Counted from the first letter of the stretch, positions 31,791 to 45,084 are shown. The stretch: DNA of 64,000 nt from Stenotrophomonas sp. MMGLT7 (GCF_021168555.1 NZ_JAJOZS010000018.1:1-64000); one strand, 5' to 3'. The notes: generated from the letters alone by a model not told the origin. Numbers and translations are program-made.

Positions 31791-32419
31791 TACAGGGCTC
31801 CGAACAGGTAGACGACGGAGAACACGCCGATCCAGATGATGTCGAGGAAGTGCCAGAACAGGCTCAGGCACGCCAGGCGCGTCTTGTTGGTGGGGGTCAG
31901 GCCGTTCTGCGCCACCTGCACGAACATCACGATCAGCCACAGCAGGCCGGAGGCCACGTGCAGGCCGTGGGTGCCGACCAGGGTGAAGAACGCCGACAGG
32001 AAGGCGCTGTGGCCCGGCCCGTAGCCCTGGTGGATCAGGTGGCGGAACTCGTAGATCTCCATGCCCAGGAAGCCGGCGCCGAGTAGGAAGGTCACGCCCA
32101 GCCAGCCGTAGACCTGGCCCAGCTTGTGCTTGTGCACCGCGATCATGCCCAGGCCGAAGGTCAGGCTCGACAGCAGCAGCAGCGCGGTTTCCCAGGCCAC
32201 GAACGGCAGCTCGAACAACTCGGCCCCGCTGGGCCCGCCGTTGGTGGAGCTGGACAGCACCGCGTAGGTGGCGAACAGGCAGGAGAAGATGAGGCAGTCG
32301 CTCATCAGGTAGATCCAGAACCCGAGGACGGTGTTCTCGCCCGGATCGTGGTGCTCTTCGTGGCCATGGGCCGCCGCGTGGGCGGCCCCGGTCATCGTGT
32401 CGGTGGTTGCGCTGCTCAT
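31790..32419 (-). CDS. cyoC: Cytochrome o ubiquinol oxidase subunit III
   Basis: Five-helix subunit of the bo3 oxidase, 209 aa. [38 protein letters not shown]-type helices, [17 protein letters not shown] and [19 protein letters not shown] are typical of heme-copper oxidase subunit III. The N-terminus is His-rich ([12 protein letters not shown]). It overlaps cyoB by four bases and cyoD by one, so the subunits are translationally coupled. Confidence 0.95.
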   Translation of the reverse strand: MSSATTDTMTGAAHAAAHGHEEHHDPGENTVLGFWIYLMSDCLIFSCLFATYAVLSSSTNGGPSGAELFELPFVAWETALLLLSSLTFGLGMIAVHKHKLGQVYGWLGVTFLLGAGFLGMEIYEFRHLIHQGYGPGHSAFLSAFFTLVGTHGLHVASGLLWLIVMFVQVAQNGLTPTNKTRLACLSLFWHFLDIIWIGVFSVVYLFGAL

Positions 32420-34419
32420 GCCGTACGCTCCGTTGCTTTCACCAGCCCCGCTTCCTCAAGGTGGCGGAAGCGTTCGTTCTCAATGCGCTCGACCTCGGCG
32501 GCCGGCACGTAGTAGTCGGTGTCCTTGTCGAACGTGCGCACGATGAACGTGGCGATCATGCCGACGAAGCCGACGATGGCCAGCCACCAGATGTGCCAGA
32601 TCATCGCGAAGCCGAATACCAGGCTGAAGGCACCGATGACCAGGCCGGCGCCGGTGTTGCGCGGCATGTGGATGTCCTGGTACTTGGCCGGGCGCTTCCA
32701 CGCCTTGCCGTCCAGCTTGTCGTGCCAGAACTGGTCCAGGCCGCCGACCTGCGGCACCACCGCGAAGTTGTAGAACGCCGGTGGCGAGGAGGTCTCCCAC
32801 TCCAGCGTGCGCGCATCCCACGGGTCGCCGGTCAGGTCCATGTTCTTCTTGCGGTCGCGGATGCTGACGATGAACATCAGCAGCTGGAAGACGATGCCCA
32901 GCGCGATCACCGCCGCACCCACGGCGGCCACGATCAGCCACGGCTGGAACTCGGGGTTGGAATAGCTCTGCATGCGCCGGGTCATGCCCATGAAGCCGAG
33001 CACGTATAGCGGCATGAACGCCAGGTAGAAGCCGATCAGCCAGCACCAGAACGCCGCCTTGCCCAGCTTCTCGTTGAGCTTGAAGCCGAACATCTTCGGG
33101 AACCAGTAGCTGATGCCGGCCATCATGCCGAACACCACGCCGCCGATGGCGGTGTTGTGGAAGTGGGCGATCAGGAACAGGCTGTTGTGCAGCACGAAGT
33201 CCACCGCCGGCACCGCCATCATCACGCCGGTCATGCCGCCGATGGTGAAGGTGACCATGAAGCCGATGGTCCACAGGATCGGCACGCGGTACTCGATGCG
33301 GCCGCGGTACATGGTGAACAGCCAGTTGAACAGCTTCACGCCGGTCGGCACCGAGATGATCATCGTGGTGATGCCGAAGAACGCGTTGACGTTGGCGCCC
33401 GAGCCCATCGTGAAGAAGTGGTGCAGCCACACGATGAAGGACAGCACGCCGATGGCGCAGGTGGCGTACACCATCGAGGTGTAGCCGAACAGCGGCTTGC
33501 GCGAGAACGTGGCCACCACCTCGGAGAACACGCCGAACGCCGGCAGGATCAGGATGTAGACCTCCGGGTGGCCCCAGATCCAGATCAGGTTGACGTACAT
33601 CATGGCGTTGCCGCCGCCGTCGTTGGTGAAGAAGTGCGTCCCCATGTAGCGGTCGAGGGTCAGCAGCACCAGCGTGGCGGTCAGCACCGGGAAGCTGGCG
33701 ACGATCAGCAGGTTGGTGACCAGCGCGGTCCAGGTGAACACCGGCATGCGCATCAGGTTCATGCCCGGCGCGCGCATCTTGAAGATGGTCACCAGGAAGT
33801 TGATGCCGCTGAGCGTGGTGCCCAGGCCGGAGACCTGCAGGCCCCAGATGTAGTAGTCCACGCCGACGCCGGGACTGTATTCCAGGCCGGACAGCGGCGG
33901 ATAGGCCAGCCAGCCGGTCTGGGCGAACTCGCCCACGCCCAGCGAGATCATCACCAGGCCCACGCCGGCCACGAACAGCCAGAAGCTGAGCGAGTTGACG
34001 AACGGGAAGGCGACGTCGCGGGCGCCGATCTGCAGCGGCACCACCAGGTTCATCAGGCCGGTGACCAGCGGCATGGCCACGAAGAAGATCATGATCACGC
34101 CGTGGGCGGTGAAGATCTGGTCGTAGTGATGCGGCGGCAGGTAGCCCTCGGCGCCGCCGGCGGCCATGGCCTGCTGGGCGCGCATCATCACCGCGTCGGC
34201 GAAGCCGCGCAGCAGCATCACGAACGCCACGATCAGGTACATGATGCCGATCTTCTTGTGATCGACCGAGGTGAACCACTCCTTCCAGAGATAGCCCCAC
34301 AGCTTGTAGCGGGTGATCAGCCCCAGGATGACCAGACCGACCAGGCCGGCGGCCGCGAGCGTGACCATGATGATCGGCTCGTGGTACGGAACCGCTTCGA
34401 TAGTGAGTTTACCCAGCAT
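32416..34419 (-). CDS. cyoB: Cytochrome o ubiquinol oxidase subunit I
   Basis: Catalytic subunit carrying low-spin haem b and the haem o3-CuB centre, 667 aa. The CuB/Tyr crosslink motif [15 protein letters not shown], the tandem HH motif ([10 protein letters not shown]) and the haem ligands in [15 protein letters not shown] / HFHN are all present. [29 protein letters not shown] marks the quinol-oxidase type. Long N-terminal extension as in E. coli CyoB (663 aa). It reduces oxygen to water while pumping protons. Confidence 0.97.
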   Translation of the reverse strand: MLGKLTIEAVPYHEPIIMVTLAAAGLVGLVILGLITRYKLWGYLWKEWFTSVDHKKIGIMYLIVAFVMLLRGFADAVMMRAQQAMAAGGAEGYLPPHHYDQIFTAHGVIMIFFVAMPLVTGLMNLVVPLQIGARDVAFPFVNSLSFWLFVAGVGLVMISLGVGEFAQTGWLAYPPLSGLEYSPGVGVDYYIWGLQVSGLGTTLSGINFLVTIFKMRAPGMNLMRMPVFTWTALVTNLLIVASFPVLTATLVLLTLDRYMGTHFFTNDGGGNAMMYVNLIWIWGHPEVYILILPAFGVFSEVVATFSRKPLFGYTSMVYATCAIGVLSFIVWLHHFFTMGSGANVNAFFGITTMIISVPTGVKLFNWLFTMYRGRIEYRVPILWTIGFMVTFTIGGMTGVMMAVPAVDFVLHNSLFLIAHFHNTAIGGVVFGMMAGISYWFPKMFGFKLNEKLGKAAFWCWLIGFYLAFMPLYVLGFMGMTRRMQSYSNPEFQPWLIVAAVGAAVIALGIVFQLLMFIVSIRDRKKNMDLTGDPWDARTLEWETSSPPAFYNFAVVPQVGGLDQFWHDKLDGKAWKRPAKYQDIHMPRNTGAGLVIGAFSLVFGFAMIWHIWWLAIVGFVGMIATFIVRTFDKDTDYYVPAAEVERIENERFRHLEEAGLVKATERTA

Positions 34420-35456
34420 CAGTGTTCTCCCGGACCCGCATGGCCGTGCGCGGGCGCATCGGCATGGGTGTCCGCGTTGTGGTCGGCATGGTCGTTATCG
34501 GCATGGTCCATGCCGGCGTGCTGCATGTCGGCATGCTGTCCGCCCGCATGCTCCATGGCGGCATGCTCCTGCGGATCGTGCGACATGCCGAAATGGTGGT
34601 TGTCGCCCACGTGCGCGGCGATGATCGACTTGAACAGCCCCGGCTGCGCCGAGGAGTAGTAGGTCACCGGATAGCGCTTCTCGTTGCGGTCGGCGGCCAG
34701 CGCCTTGAAAGCGACCTGGTCCAGCGGCTTGCCCTCGGCCTTGACCTTGTCCACCCACTGCGCGAATCCCTCGTCGGTGGTCGCGCGGGCGGTGAAGTTC
34801 ATGCCGGCGAAGCCGTGGCCGCTGTAGTTGGACGAAATGCCGTGGAACTCGCCCTGCTCGTTGGCGATCAGGTGCAGCTTGGTCTCCATGCCCGCCATCG
34901 AGTAGATCTGCGTGCCCAGCTGCGGGATGAAGAACGCGTTCATCACCGTGTCCGAGGTGATGCGGAAGTTCAGCGGCGTATCGACCGGGAAGGCGATCTC
35001 GTTGACCGTGGCGATGCCCTGCTCCGGGTAGATGAACAGCCACTTCCAGTCGAGCGAGACGGCCTCGATGGTGACCGGCGGCACATCCGAATCGATCGGC
35101 TTGTACGGGTCCAGCGCGTGCGAGGAACGCCAGGTCAGCACCGCCAGCACCAGGATGATCAGGCACGGGATCGACCACACCACCACCTCGATCGCGGTGG
35201 AGTGCGACCAGTTCGGCTCGTAGCGGGCCTTGGTGTTGGAGGCGCGGTAGTGCCAGGCGAAGGCCAGCGTCATCACGATCACCGGGATGACCACCAGCAG
35301 CATCAGCACCACCGCGGTGATCAGCAGGGTCTTCTGGTCGTGGCCGATCTGCCCCTTGGGATTGAGGATGCCGGTACTGCAGCCCGCGAGGAACACGGCC
35401 ACCAGCAGCACGGCGGCTGGACGAAGCAGGCGTCCAAATTGTTTCAGCGAAGTCAT
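34419..35456 (-). CDS. cyoA: Cytochrome o ubiquinol oxidase subunit II, with a His/Met/Asp-rich C-terminal tail
   Basis: Lipoprotein subunit II of the bo3 oxidase, 345 aa. The signal ends in the lipobox LAGCS; two transmembrane helices follow, then the cupredoxin domain ([40 protein letters not shown]), which lacks the CuA Cys and His ligands as expected for quinol oxidases. After the domain, about 50 residues are almost entirely His, Asp, Ala and Met ([20 protein letters not shown], then repeating HADNDHADH-type units). E. coli CyoA has no comparable tail. First gene of the operon; its stop shares the last base with the start of cyoB. Confidence 0.95.
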   Translation of the reverse strand: MTSLKQFGRLLRPAAVLLVAVFLAGCSTGILNPKGQIGHDQKTLLITAVVLMLLVVIPVIVMTLAFAWHYRASNTKARYEPNWSHSTAIEVVVWSIPCLIILVLAVLTWRSSHALDPYKPIDSDVPPVTIEAVSLDWKWLFIYPEQGIATVNEIAFPVDTPLNFRITSDTVMNAFFIPQLGTQIYSMAGMETKLHLIANEQGEFHGISSNYSGHGFAGMNFTARATTDEGFAQWVDKVKAEGKPLDQVAFKALAADRNEKRYPVTYYSSAQPGLFKSIIAAHVGDNHHFGMSHDPQEHAAMEHAGGQHADMQHAGMDHADNDHADHNADTHADAPAHGHAGPGEH

Positions 35457-35682
35457 CGGGTCGATCCAATGGCGAGGGAATGCTGGCCGCTTCCGGAGGC
35501 TGTGCGGGGACAATGCACAGCCAACAAGCTCCGCGAAAGCCGGAACCCGATCCTGGAAATGGTTGGCGCGACAATTTTATGCCGTTGCGCAGCAACAACG
35601 AAAGTCATTAAGCAATGATCAGGCGCAAAATCGCCGTGATTGAGCCTGCGACAAATTGCCGCAGCCGCTCGCGCCGGGCATG

Positions 35683-35713
35683 AAAACGGGCCGGCCATCT
35701 GCATGGCCGGCCC
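35683..35713 (-). terminator. Terminator after tRNA-Thr
   Basis: A perfect 9-bp stem GGGCCGGCC / GGCCGGCCC (35688-35696 and 35705-35713) with an 8-base loop is followed on the minus strand by TTTT (35686-35683). Confidence 0.8.
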
Positions 35714-35725
35714 GTCGGGTGTCGC

Positions 35726-35801
35726 TGGTGCCGGAGATAGGAATCGAACCTACGACCCCATCATTACGAATGACGTGCTCTACCAACTGAGCTACTCCGG
35801 C
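35726..35801 (-). tRNA. tRNA-Thr (anticodon CGT)
   Basis: A 76-nt cloverleaf on the minus strand. The acceptor stem pairs GCCGGAG (35801-35795) with CTCCGGC (35736-35730), and the 3' CCA is encoded. The D arm is GCTC-AGTTGGTAGA-GC. The anticodon loop is TTCGTAA, so the anticodon is CGT, reading ACG (Thr). The T arm contains GGTTCGATTCC. It lies between ispH and the cyo operon, all on the same strand, and is followed by its own terminator. Confidence 0.97.
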
Positions 35802-35836
35802 GGAACCGCGAATTCTAGGGCCCCGCCGTGCGGCGG

Positions 35837-36787
35837 TCAATTGACCAGTTGCAGGCGCAGCTCCTTCGGCAGCGCGAACACCATCGATTCCGGCTCGCCG
35901 GCCAGCTCCGACACCCCGGAGGCCCCCAGTTCGCGCAGGCGCTCGATCACGCCGTCCACCAGCACCTGCGGCGCCGATGCGCCGGCGGTCAGGCCGATGC
36001 GGCGCTTGCCGGCGACCCAGGCCGGGTCGATCTCGTCGGCGCCGTCGATCAGGTAGGACTCCACCCCGTCGCGCTTGGCCAGTTCGCTCAGGCGGTTGGA
36101 ATTGGAGCTGTTGGGCGAGCCCACCACCAGCACCAGGTCGCATTCGCGGGCCAGGTCGCGCACCGCATCCTGGCGGTTCTGGGTGGCATAGCAGATGTCG
36201 TCGTTCTTCGGCCCCTGCATGGCCGGGAACCGCGCCCGCAGCGCGACGATGATGCCGCGGGTGTCGTCCACCGACAGCGTGGTCTGGGTGGTGTAGGCCA
36301 GGTTCTCCGGCTGCGATACCTGCAGCGAGGCGACGTCGTCGATGTCCTCCACCAGGTAGATGTGGCCATCGCCCCCCTGCCGGCTCCACTGCCCCATGGT
36401 GCCCTCGACCTCGGGATGGCCGGCATGGCCGATCAGCACCACGTCGCGGCCGGCACGGCAGTGCCGCGCCACTTCCAGGTGGACCTTGGTCACCAGCGGG
36501 CAGGTGGCGTCGAACACCTTCAGCCCGCGGCGGTCGGCCTCGGCGCGCACCGCCTTGGAGACGCCGTGGGCGCTGAAGATCACCGTGGCGTTGTCCGGCA
36601 CCTCGTCCAGTTCCTCGACGAACACCGCGCCGCGGCGCTTGAGGTCGTCGACCACGAAGCGGTTGTGCACCACCTCGTGGCGCACGTAGATCGGCGCGCC
36701 CAGCGTCTCGATGGCACGCTTGACGATCTCGATGGCTCGATCGACGCCGGCGCAGAAGCCGCGCGGATTGGCTAGCAGGACATCCAT
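35837..36787 (-). CDS. ispH: 4-hydroxy-3-methylbut-2-enyl diphosphate reductase IspH
   Basis: Last enzyme of the MEP isoprenoid pathway, an iron-sulfur reductase producing IPP and DMAPP; 316 aa. The three cluster Cys are in [13 protein letters not shown] (C12), [13 protein letters not shown] and [24 protein letters not shown] and [13 protein letters not shown] are further family motifs. It follows lspA on the same strand with a 55-base gap, the common ileS-lspA-ispH order. Confidence 0.97.
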   Translation of the reverse strand: MDVLLANPRGFCAGVDRAIEIVKRAIETLGAPIYVRHEVVHNRFVVDDLKRRGAVFVEELDEVPDNATVIFSAHGVSKAVRAEADRRGLKVFDATCPLVTKVHLEVARHCRAGRDVVLIGHAGHPEVEGTMGQWSRQGGDGHIYLVEDIDDVASLQVSQPENLAYTTQTTLSVDDTRGIIVALRARFPAMQGPKNDDICYATQNRQDAVRDLARECDLVLVVGSPNSSNSNRLSELAKRDGVESYLIDGADEIDPAWVAGKRRIGLTAGASAPQVLVDGVIERLRELGASGVSELAGEPESMVFALPKELRLQLVN

Positions 36788-36842
36788 GGCTCAGAGGGTC
36801 CGGGCAAAGGGCGTGAAGTTCAAGGGGCAGGCCTGGATCGGA

Positions 36843-37358
36843 TCATCCTGCGTTGGGCTTGCCGCCGGCCTTGCGGCGGCCGTCGAACAGGCCGAACACG
36901 GCGATGCCGATGGCCCCGGCGACGATCGCCGAGTCGGCGATGTTGAACGAGGGCCAATAGTGGTCGCCCACGTACCACTGGATGAAGTCCACCACATGGC
37001 CGTGCATCAGCCGGTCGATGACGTTGCCGATGGCCCCGCCGATCACCAGCGAGTACGGCAATGCGCCGCGCCAGTCGCCGCGGCCGGTGCGTGCCAGCCA
37101 GAACGCCAGCATCGCGCTGATGCCCAGCGCCAGCGCGGTGAAGAACCACAGCTGCCAGCCGCCGGCATCGCTGAGGAAGCTGAATGCGGCGCCGGTGTTG
37201 TAGCTGCGATACCAGTTCCAGAAGCCGTCGATCACCGGCACCGGGGTGTACTCGGGCAGGCTGGACAGCACCCAGGCCTTGCTCCACTGGTCCAGGCCGA
37301 TGATCGCCGCCGACAGCAGCAGCCAGATCAGTGCGTTGGGTTTGGGGGTTGCGGTCAT
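36843..37358 (-). CDS. lspA: Lipoprotein signal peptidase (signal peptidase II)
   Basis: Inner-membrane aspartic peptidase that cleaves prolipoproteins after lipidation; 171 aa, four transmembrane helices. The catalytic Asp residues lie in [18 protein letters not shown] and [24 protein letters not shown] and [10 protein letters not shown] are the other conserved motifs. ATG at 37358 is taken; a TTG two codons upstream is possible. It clears the many lipoproteins encoded nearby, CyoA among them. Confidence 0.95.
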   Translation of the reverse strand: MTATPKPNALIWLLLSAAIIGLDQWSKAWVLSSLPEYTPVPVIDGFWNWYRSYNTGAAFSFLSDAGGWQLWFFTALALGISAMLAFWLARTGRGDWRGALPYSLVIGGAIGNVIDRLMHGHVVDFIQWYVGDHYWPSFNIADSAIVAGAIGIAVFGLFDGRRKAGGKPNAG

Positions 37359-37380
37359 GGCCAAGCCACCTTGCTGTTAC

Positions 37381-37516
37381 TTCTCCCGTTCGAGGGACTA
37401 CGTGCCCACCGGGGTAGAAGGTGCCCGAAGGGCGGATGAGGAAAGAACGCCGGACACGCCGCGAACGGCCCTCATCCGGCGCTGCGCGCCACCTTCTCCC
37501 GCCGACGGGAGAAGGG
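37381..37516. repeat. Two-hairpin CTCATCC-type repeat, inverted doublet (copy C)
   Basis: Left arm GAAGGTGCCCGAAGGGCGGATGAG (about 37418-37441) and right arm CCCTCATCCGGCGCTGCGCGCC followed by ACCTTCTCCCGCCGACGGGAGAAGG (37469-37516) form an inverted pair about 28 bases apart. The left arm carries the CCCTTCGGG hairpin and the right arm GGCGCTGCGCGCC. It sits between ileS and lspA. Confidence 0.8.
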
Positions 37517-37525
37517 AACACGCGG

Positions 37526-40354
37526 TCAGAACCAGCGCCGGTCCTCGCCCGGCCCCTCGATGTTGCTCACGCAGCGGCCGCACAGCTCCGGGTGGCGCGG
37601 GTCGGTGCCGACGTCGTCGCGGTGGTGCCAGCAGCGCACGCACTTTGGCTTGGAGGTCGGCTGCGCGCTGACGAAGATGTCGTCGGTGCTGGCCGGCGTC
37701 ACCGTCACGTCGCCGCTGATGAACAGGAAGCGCAGCTCCTCGGCCAGCGGCTGCCAGCGCGCCGCGGTGGCGGCGTCGGCGGCAACGGTGATCTCCGCGT
37801 CCAGCGCCGCGCCGATCACGCCGTTGGCGCGCATCGGCTCGAGCACCTTGGCCACCTGCTCGCGCAGGACCAGCAACTGCTCGAAGTCGGCCGGCGACAG
37901 CGCCGCGTCGGCCGGCAGCGGCGCCAGGCCGTCGTACCAGGTGGCGAACAGCACGTTGCCGGCGCGCTCGCCCGGCAGGTAGCCCCACAGCTCGTCGGCG
38001 GTGAAGCTCAGCACCGGCGCGATCCAGCGCACGAACGCCTCGGCCACGCGGTACATCGCGCTCTGCGCCGAGCGGCGCCCGCGCGAGTCGGCGGCCATCG
38101 TGTACAGGCGGTCCTTGGTCACGTCCAGGTACAGCGAGCCCAGGTCGACGCTGCAGAAGTTCAGCAGCGCCTGCACGATCTCGGCGAAGTCGTAGCGCTC
38201 GTAGGCGCCAGCGATCTTCTCCTGCAGCTCCCAGGCGCGATGCACGATCCAGCGGTCCAGCGCGACCATGTCGTCGAGCGGGCGCAGGTCGCGCGCCGGG
38301 TCGAAGCCGTGCAGGTTGCCGAGCAGGAAGCGCGCGGTGTTGCGGATGCGGCGGTAGGCGTCGGCGTTGCGCTTGAGGATCTCCTGCGACAGCGACATCT
38401 CGTTGCTGTAGTCGGCCGAGGCGATCCACAGGCGCAGGATGTCCGCGCCCAGGGTCTTCATGATCTCCTGTGGCTCGATGCCGTTGCCCAGCGACTTGGA
38501 CATCTTGCGGCCATGCTCGTCCACGGTGAAGCCGTGGGTCAGGCACTGCCGGTACGGCGCGGCGCGGTCCAGCGCCACCCCGGTCAGCAGCGAGGACTGG
38601 AACCAGCCGCGGTGCTGGTCGGAACCTTCCAGGTACAGGTCGGCCGGCTTGGGCAGGCCACGGTCGGCCAGCACCGCCTCGTGGGTGACGCCCGAGTCGA
38701 ACCAGACGTCGAGGATGTCGGTGACCTTGTCGTACTGCTCGGCCTCCTCGCCCAGCAGCTCGCGCGCATCGAGCGAGTACCACACGTCGATGCCGTCCTG
38801 CTCCACGCGGTCGGCGACCTGGCGCATCAGCTCGGTGCTGCGCGGGTGCAGGTCGCCGGTGACGCGGTGGATGAACAGCGCGATCGGCACGCCCCAGGTG
38901 CGCTGGCGCGAGATGGTCCAGTCCGGGCGGCCCTCGACCATGCCGGCGATGCGCGCCTGGCCCCAGGCCGGGTACCAGCGCACGCCCTCGATCGCGGTCA
39001 GCGCATCGGCGCGCAGGTGGTTCTGGTCCATCGAGATGAACCACTGCGGGGTGGCGCGGAACGCCACCGGCGTCTTGTGCCGCCAGCAGTGCGGGTAGCT
39101 GTGCTCGATCCTGGCGTACGCCAGCAGCGTGCCGTTGCCGCGCAGCACCTCGACGAGCACGTCGTTGGCCTTCCAGATGTGCAGGCCCGCGAGCACGGTG
39201 TCGCCGGCCGGCGGCGTGGTCGGCAGGTACACGCCGCGGCCGTCGACCGGGTTGATCTGCGAGGCGTTGTAGCGTTCCAGCAGGCCGTACTGCCGGGCCA
39301 CGACGTAGTCTTCCTGGCCGTGGCCGGGTGCGGTGTGCACCGCGCCGGTGCCGTCCTCGGCCGAGACGTGGTCGCCCAGGATCACCGGGATGTCGCGATC
39401 GTAGAACGGATGCGCCAGCAGCACGCCGTCCAGCGCCGCGCCGGGGGCGCGGCCGTGCACCACCACCTCGTCGATGCCGTAGCGCGCCAGCGCGGTGGCC
39501 GCCAGCGCCTCGGCCAGCACCAGCCAGCGCGGCTGGCCGTCGCGTGCGGGGCCTTCGACCAGCACGTAGTCCAGGTCCGGCCCCAGCGACACCGCCAGCG
39601 AGGCCGGCAGCGTCCACGGCGTGGTGGTCCAGATCGGCACCGCCACCTCCACGCCGGCCGGCAGGCCGGCGCCGAACAGCGCCGCCAGCGCCTGGCCGTC
39701 GCGCGCCGCATAGGCCACGTCGACCGCCGGCGATACCTTGTCCTGGTACTCGATCTCGGCCTCGGCCAGCGCCGAGCCGCAATCGAAGCACCAATGCACC
39801 GGCTTGACGCCGCGTGCCAGGTGGCCGTTGTCGACGATCCTGGCCAACGCGCGCATCTCGTTGGCCTCGAAGCGGAAGTCCAGCGACTTGTACGGGTTGT
39901 CCCAGTCGCCGACTACGCCCAGGCGCTTGAAGTCGCGGCGCTGCAGGTCGATCTGCGCGGTCGCGTACTCGCGGCACTTCTGCCGGAACTCGGTGGCGTC
40001 GAGCTTGACCCCGACCTTGCCGTACTTCTTCTCGATGGCGATCTCGATCGGCAGGCCGTGGCAGTCCCAGCCCGGGATGTACGGCGCGTCGAAGCCGGCC
40101 AGGTAGCGCGACTTGACGATGATGTCCTTGAGGATCTTGTTGACCGCGTGGCCCAGGTGGATCGCGCCGTTGGCGTAGGGCGGGCCGTCGTGCAGCACGA
40201 ACAGCGGCCGGCCCTTGGCGTTCTCGCGCAGCTGCCGGTACAGGCCGTCGCGCTCCCAGCGCGCCAGCGTGTCCGGCTCGCGCTTGGGCAGGTCGCCGCG
40301 CATCGGGAAATCCGTCGCCGGCAGGTTGAGGGTGGCTTTGTAGTCCTGGCTCAC
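37526..40354 (-). CDS. ileS: Isoleucyl-tRNA synthetase
   Basis: Class I aminoacyl-tRNA synthetase, 942 aa. The HIGH motif appears as HLGHAVNKI and KMSKS as [10 protein letters not shown]; the editing domain includes [12 protein letters not shown]-terminal zinc finger has [10 protein letters not shown] and LCGRCVSNI. The start is GTG at 40354 ([11 protein letters not shown]), overlapping the ribF stop (GTGA), the conserved ribF-ileS coupling. Confidence 0.97.
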   Translation of the reverse strand: MSQDYKATLNLPATDFPMRGDLPKREPDTLARWERDGLYRQLRENAKGRPLFVLHDGPPYANGAIHLGHAVNKILKDIIVKSRYLAGFDAPYIPGWDCHGLPIEIAIEKKYGKVGVKLDATEFRQKCREYATAQIDLQRRDFKRLGVVGDWDNPYKSLDFRFEANEMRALARIVDNGHLARGVKPVHWCFDCGSALAEAEIEYQDKVSPAVDVAYAARDGQALAALFGAGLPAGVEVAVPIWTTTPWTLPASLAVSLGPDLDYVLVEGPARDGQPRWLVLAEALAATALARYGIDEVVVHGRAPGAALDGVLLAHPFYDRDIPVILGDHVSAEDGTGAVHTAPGHGQEDYVVARQYGLLERYNASQINPVDGRGVYLPTTPPAGDTVLAGLHIWKANDVLVEVLRGNGTLLAYARIEHSYPHCWRHKTPVAFRATPQWFISMDQNHLRADALTAIEGVRWYPAWGQARIAGMVEGRPDWTISRQRTWGVPIALFIHRVTGDLHPRSTELMRQVADRVEQDGIDVWYSLDARELLGEEAEQYDKVTDILDVWFDSGVTHEAVLADRGLPKPADLYLEGSDQHRGWFQSSLLTGVALDRAAPYRQCLTHGFTVDEHGRKMSKSLGNGIEPQEIMKTLGADILRLWIASADYSNEMSLSQEILKRNADAYRRIRNTARFLLGNLHGFDPARDLRPLDDMVALDRWIVHRAWELQEKIAGAYERYDFAEIVQALLNFCSVDLGSLYLDVTKDRLYTMAADSRGRRSAQSAMYRVAEAFVRWIAPVLSFTADELWGYLPGERAGNVLFATWYDGLAPLPADAALSPADFEQLLVLREQVAKVLEPMRANGVIGAALDAEITVAADAATAARWQPLAEELRFLFISGDVTVTPASTDDIFVSAQPTSKPKCVRCWHHRDDVGTDPRHPELCGRCVSNIEGPGEDRRWF

Positions 40355-41313
40355 GCGGTGGCTCGCAGTCGTTTTTCTGAAAGGATGCGACGCGCCTGTT
40401 CGGCGTCGCGATGCATCTGCTCGGTCAGGGCGTCCAGCCCGGAGAACCTCTCCTCGTCGCGCAGCTTGGCGACGAACTCGACCTCGATATGACGACCGTA
40501 CAGGTCGCCGCGGTAGTCGAACAGGTGCGCCTCCAGCAGCGGCTCGACGCCGGCCACGGTCGGCCGGGTGCCGAAGCTGGACACCGACGGCCACGGCACG
40601 CTCCTGCCGGAATCGCTGAACACCCCGTGCACCCAGGTGGCATAGATGCCCGCCAGCGCCGGCGTGTGCGGGAAGCGCAGGTTGGCGGTGGGGAAGCCGA
40701 GCGTGCGCCCCAGCTGCTTGCCGTGCACCACCCGCCCGCCGATGGCGTAGGGATGCCCCAGCAGCTCGCTGGCATGTTCGAAGCCGCCGGCCAGCAGCAG
40801 TTCGCGGATCCGCGTGCTGGAAATGCGCTCGCCGTGCAGGTGTACCGGCTCGATCTCGCCGGCGACGAAGCCCAGTTCGGCGCCCAGCGCCTGCAGCAGC
40901 GCCAGGTCGCCGCCGCGGCGATTGCCGAAACGGAACTTCGGCCCGATCCACACCTCGCGCGCGCACAGCCGCCCGACCAGCGTCCGGCGCACGAAATCCT
41001 CGGCGGCGAGCGCCGCCAGCCGGCGGTCGAAGCGCAGCAGGCCGATGCCGTCCACGCCCAGCGCGCGCAGCCCCAGCACCTTGTCGCGCGCCAGCGTCAG
41101 CCGCGGCGGCGGCGCATCGGGGGCGAAGAACTCGCGCGGCAGCGGCTCGAAGCTCACCGCCACCGCCGGTACGCCGAGCGCGCGCGCGCGGGATTCGGCA
41201 TGGCGCACCAGTGCGCGGTGGCCCAGGTGCAGGCCATCGAAGGCACCGATGCAGACCACGCTCCCGTGCGGGTACAGCACCCCGCCGTCGACGTCTCTAA
41301 ACAGCCTGCTCAT
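40351..41313 (-). CDS. ribF: Bifunctional riboflavin kinase / FAD synthetase
   Basis: Converts riboflavin to FMN and then FAD; 320 aa. The N-terminal nucleotidyltransferase domain has [18 protein letters not shown] and [13 protein letters not shown]. The C-terminal riboflavin kinase domain has [20 protein letters not shown] and [15 protein letters not shown]. It is upstream of ileS, with murJ further upstream on the same strand. Confidence 0.96.
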   Translation of the reverse strand: MSRLFRDVDGGVLYPHGSVVCIGAFDGLHLGHRALVRHAESRARALGVPAVAVSFEPLPREFFAPDAPPPRLTLARDKVLGLRALGVDGIGLLRFDRRLAALAAEDFVRRTLVGRLCAREVWIGPKFRFGNRRGGDLALLQALGAELGFVAGEIEPVHLHGERISSTRIRELLLAGGFEHASELLGHPYAIGGRVVHGKQLGRTLGFPTANLRFPHTPALAGIYATWVHGVFSDSGRSVPWPSVSSFGTRPTVAGVEPLLEAHLFDYRGDLYGRHIEVEFVAKLRDEERFSGLDALTEQMHRDAEQARRILSEKRLRATA

Positions 41314-41386
41314 TCAAACCGGAATCCGGCCCACGGGCCGGCTCATTGCGATAGGGAGCCGTGAAGTATAGCCGGGCCATCGCCGA

Positions 41387-42994
41387 TCAATGCCCGCGCA
41401 GGTCGCGCGGGCGGAAACCCAGCGCCAGCAGCGCGGCGACGTACATGCCGCCGCCGCCGCATACCAGCACCGCCAGCCAGCCGGCGCGCTGCCACTTGTG
41501 CATGCCGGTGAACCCCGGCAGCCAGTACAGCAGGGTCGCCAGCACGGCGACCATTGCCGCGCAGGCCAGCGCCAGCCGCAGCAGGTAGCCGCCCCAGCCC
41601 GGCCTGCGCCGGTACACGCCGGTCCGGCCCAGCCAGCGCCACAGCAGCAGCAGGTTGAGGTAGCTGGACAGCGCGCTGGCGATGCCCAGCGCCAGGTGCA
41701 GGCCGGGCTGCTGGCCGAGCGCGGCCATCACCCCCTGGGCCTTGAGCGCGTCCGGCACCATGATCTGGTACAGCACCGCCAGGAACACGAAGTTCAGCAC
41801 CATGTTGGCGACCAGCGCCGCCACGCCGGCGCGCACCGGGGTGCTCGTGTCCTGGCGCGAATAGAACGCCGGCAGCACCACCTTGAGCAGGGCGAACGCC
41901 GGCAGGCCGAAGCTCAGCCCGTACACCGACAGCGCGGTCATGCGCACGTCGAAGGCGGTGAACTCGCGGTACTGGAAGAACGTGGCGATCAAGGGCTCGG
42001 CCAGCAGCAGCAGCCCGAGCATGGCCGGCACCGCGATCAGCAGGGTCGTGCGCAGGCCCCAGTCCAGCGAGGCCGAGAAGCCGTCGCTGTCGGTCTTGAC
42101 GTGGTGGCGCGCCAGCGCCGGCAGGATCACCGTGCCCAGGGCCACGCCGAACACGCCCAGCGGCAGTTCCAGGAAGCGGTCGGCCAGCGACAGCCACGAC
42201 TGCGAACCGTCGCTCAGGCGCGCGGCGATCACCGTATCGAGCAGCAGGTTGATCTGCGCCACCGAGGAACCGAACAGGGTCGGCACCATCAGCGTCAGCA
42301 CCTTGCGCACCCCCGAGTGCCGCCAGCCCCAGCGCGGCAGGGTCAGCAGGTCGATGCCGCGCAGCGCCGGCAACTGGAACAACAGCTGCAGGATGCCGGC
42401 CACCAGCACCGCCCAGCCCAGTGCCAGGATCGGCACCTGCATCCGCGGCGCCAGCCACAGGGCGCCGGCGATCATGCACAGGTTGAGGATGACCGGCGTC
42501 AGCGCCGGCATCGCGAACCGCTGGAAGCTGTTGAGCGCGCCGCCGGCCAGCGCGGTCAGAGACACGAACAGCAGGAACGGGAAGGTGAGCCGGAACAGAT
42601 CCACCAGCAGCCCCTGCTTGGCCGGGTCGGTGCCGACGCCGCTGCCGAACAGCCAGGCCAGCTGCGGCGCGAACAGCAGGCACACCGCGGTGACCACCAG
42701 CAGCGCGCCGCCCAGGGTGCCGGACACACGCGACATCAGCTCGCGCAGTTCGGCGTGGGAGCGGGTCTCCTTCACCTCGGTGAACACCGGCACGAAGGCG
42801 GTGGCGAAGGACCCCTCCGCGAACAGCCGGCGCAGGAAGTTCGGCACCCGGAACGCCACCCAGAAGGCGTCGGTCACCGCGTTGGCGCCGAAATGGGTGG
42901 AGATCACCTGGTCGCGCACCAGCCCCAGCACGCGCGAGACCATGGTCATGCTGCTGAACGAAAGCAGCCCGCGAAGCATGCGGGGGGAGCTCAT
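41387..42994 (-). CDS. murJ: Lipid II flippase MurJ
   Basis: MOP-superfamily flippase that moves lipid II across the inner membrane for peptidoglycan synthesis; 535 aa with about fourteen hydrophobic helices. The conserved opening ([20 protein letters not shown]), [16 protein letters not shown] and the [10 protein letters not shown] segment are typical of MurJ/MviN. ATG at 42994 ([10 protein letters not shown]). It is divergent from rpsT, its usual neighbour. Confidence 0.95.
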   Translation of the reverse strand: MSSPRMLRGLLSFSSMTMVSRVLGLVRDQVISTHFGANAVTDAFWVAFRVPNFLRRLFAEGSFATAFVPVFTEVKETRSHAELRELMSRVSGTLGGALLVVTAVCLLFAPQLAWLFGSGVGTDPAKQGLLVDLFRLTFPFLLFVSLTALAGGALNSFQRFAMPALTPVILNLCMIAGALWLAPRMQVPILALGWAVLVAGILQLLFQLPALRGIDLLTLPRWGWRHSGVRKVLTLMVPTLFGSSVAQINLLLDTVIAARLSDGSQSWLSLADRFLELPLGVFGVALGTVILPALARHHVKTDSDGFSASLDWGLRTTLLIAVPAMLGLLLLAEPLIATFFQYREFTAFDVRMTALSVYGLSFGLPAFALLKVVLPAFYSRQDTSTPVRAGVAALVANMVLNFVFLAVLYQIMVPDALKAQGVMAALGQQPGLHLALGIASALSSYLNLLLLWRWLGRTGVYRRRPGWGGYLLRLALACAAMVAVLATLLYWLPGFTGMHKWQRAGWLAVLVCGGGGMYVAALLALGFRPRDLRGH

Positions 42995-43018
42995 CGACCG
43001 CCCCCCTTGACAACCGAC

Positions 43019-43047
43019 TTGACGTGGATATTCGGGACCTTCATAAT
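43019..43047 (+). promoter_or_regulatory. Candidate sigma-70 promoter of rpsT
   Basis: TTGACG (43019-43024) and CATAAT (43042-43047) are separated by exactly 17 bases, 49 bases before the rpsT start codon. A TTGACA at 43007-43012 lies just upstream but has no -10 at proper distance. Confidence 0.65.
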
Positions 43048-43095
43048 TTCGCGCTTGCTTTTTTCCACCACACCGCTTTTCAGGAAACCACCAAC

Positions 43096-43365
43096 GTGGC
43101 CAATATCAAGTCCGCCAAGAAGCGCGCCAAGCAGACCGTCGTGCGCAACGCGCGCAATACGGCTCAGCGCTCGATGCTGCGCACCGCTGTCAAGAAAGTG
43201 ATCAAGGCGCTGGACGCCAACGACGCAGCCGGCGCCGAAGCCGCCTTCGCCGTCGCCCAGCCGATCCTGGATCGCTTCAGCGCGCGCGGCCTGATCCACA
43301 AGAACAAGGCTGCCCGTCACAAGAGCCGCCTGACCGCCCGCATCAAGGCCATCAAGGCCGCCTGA
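43096..43365 (+). CDS. rpsT: 30S ribosomal protein S20
   Basis: Primary 16S rRNA-binding protein, 89 aa. [20 protein letters not shown] and [16 protein letters not shown] are diagnostic. The start is GTG at 43096, supported by AGGAA at 43082-43086; the in-frame ATG at 43024 lies inside the promoter region. A non-AUG start is a known feature of S20 genes and contributes to autoregulation in E. coli. Confidence 0.96.
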   Translation: MANIKSAKKRAKQTVVRNARNTAQRSMLRTAVKKVIKALDANDAAGAEAAFAVAQPILDRFSARGLIHKNKAARHKSRLTARIKAIKAA

Positions 43366-43409
43366 TCCGGCGTTGCCGCTGGCGGCCTGACCGCCGACGG
43401 CGCGAAAAG

Positions 43410-43432
43410 ACCCGGCCCCGGCCGGGTTTTTT
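43410..43432 (+). terminator. Terminator of rpsT
   Basis: ACCCGGC pairs with GCCGGGT around CCCG, followed by six T residues. It lies 45 bases after the stop codon. Confidence 0.85.
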
Positions 43433-43459
43433 GTTGCCCGGAGTCCGGGAGGAAACCCG

Positions 43460-43527
43460 GCAGGAGCGACTTCAGTCGCGACCGGGCTTTCCCGGGAGAG
43501 CTCCATCGCGACTGAAGTCGCTCCTAC
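43460..43527. repeat. GTAG-type REP pair (REPIN), copy 3
   Basis: The left half begins GCAGGAGCGACTTCAGTCGC (GCAG replaces GTAG). The inverse half with intact CTCCTAC ends at 43527. It lies between convergent rpsT and obg. Confidence 0.88.
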
Positions 43528-43535
43528 AACCGCGC

Positions 43536-45072
<1,537 letters not shown>

Positions 45073-45084
45073 GACGTCTTCTCC

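Noticed and set aside
29454-31811. A 785-codon frame antisense to the M61 peptidase
   Set aside because: It spans the cyo terminator and the M61 gene with no protein signature; explained by codon bias of the real gene.
35574-35579. TAAAAT as a -10 for the cyo operon on the minus strand
   Set aside because: No convincing -35 at 17 bases, so the promoter is not called.
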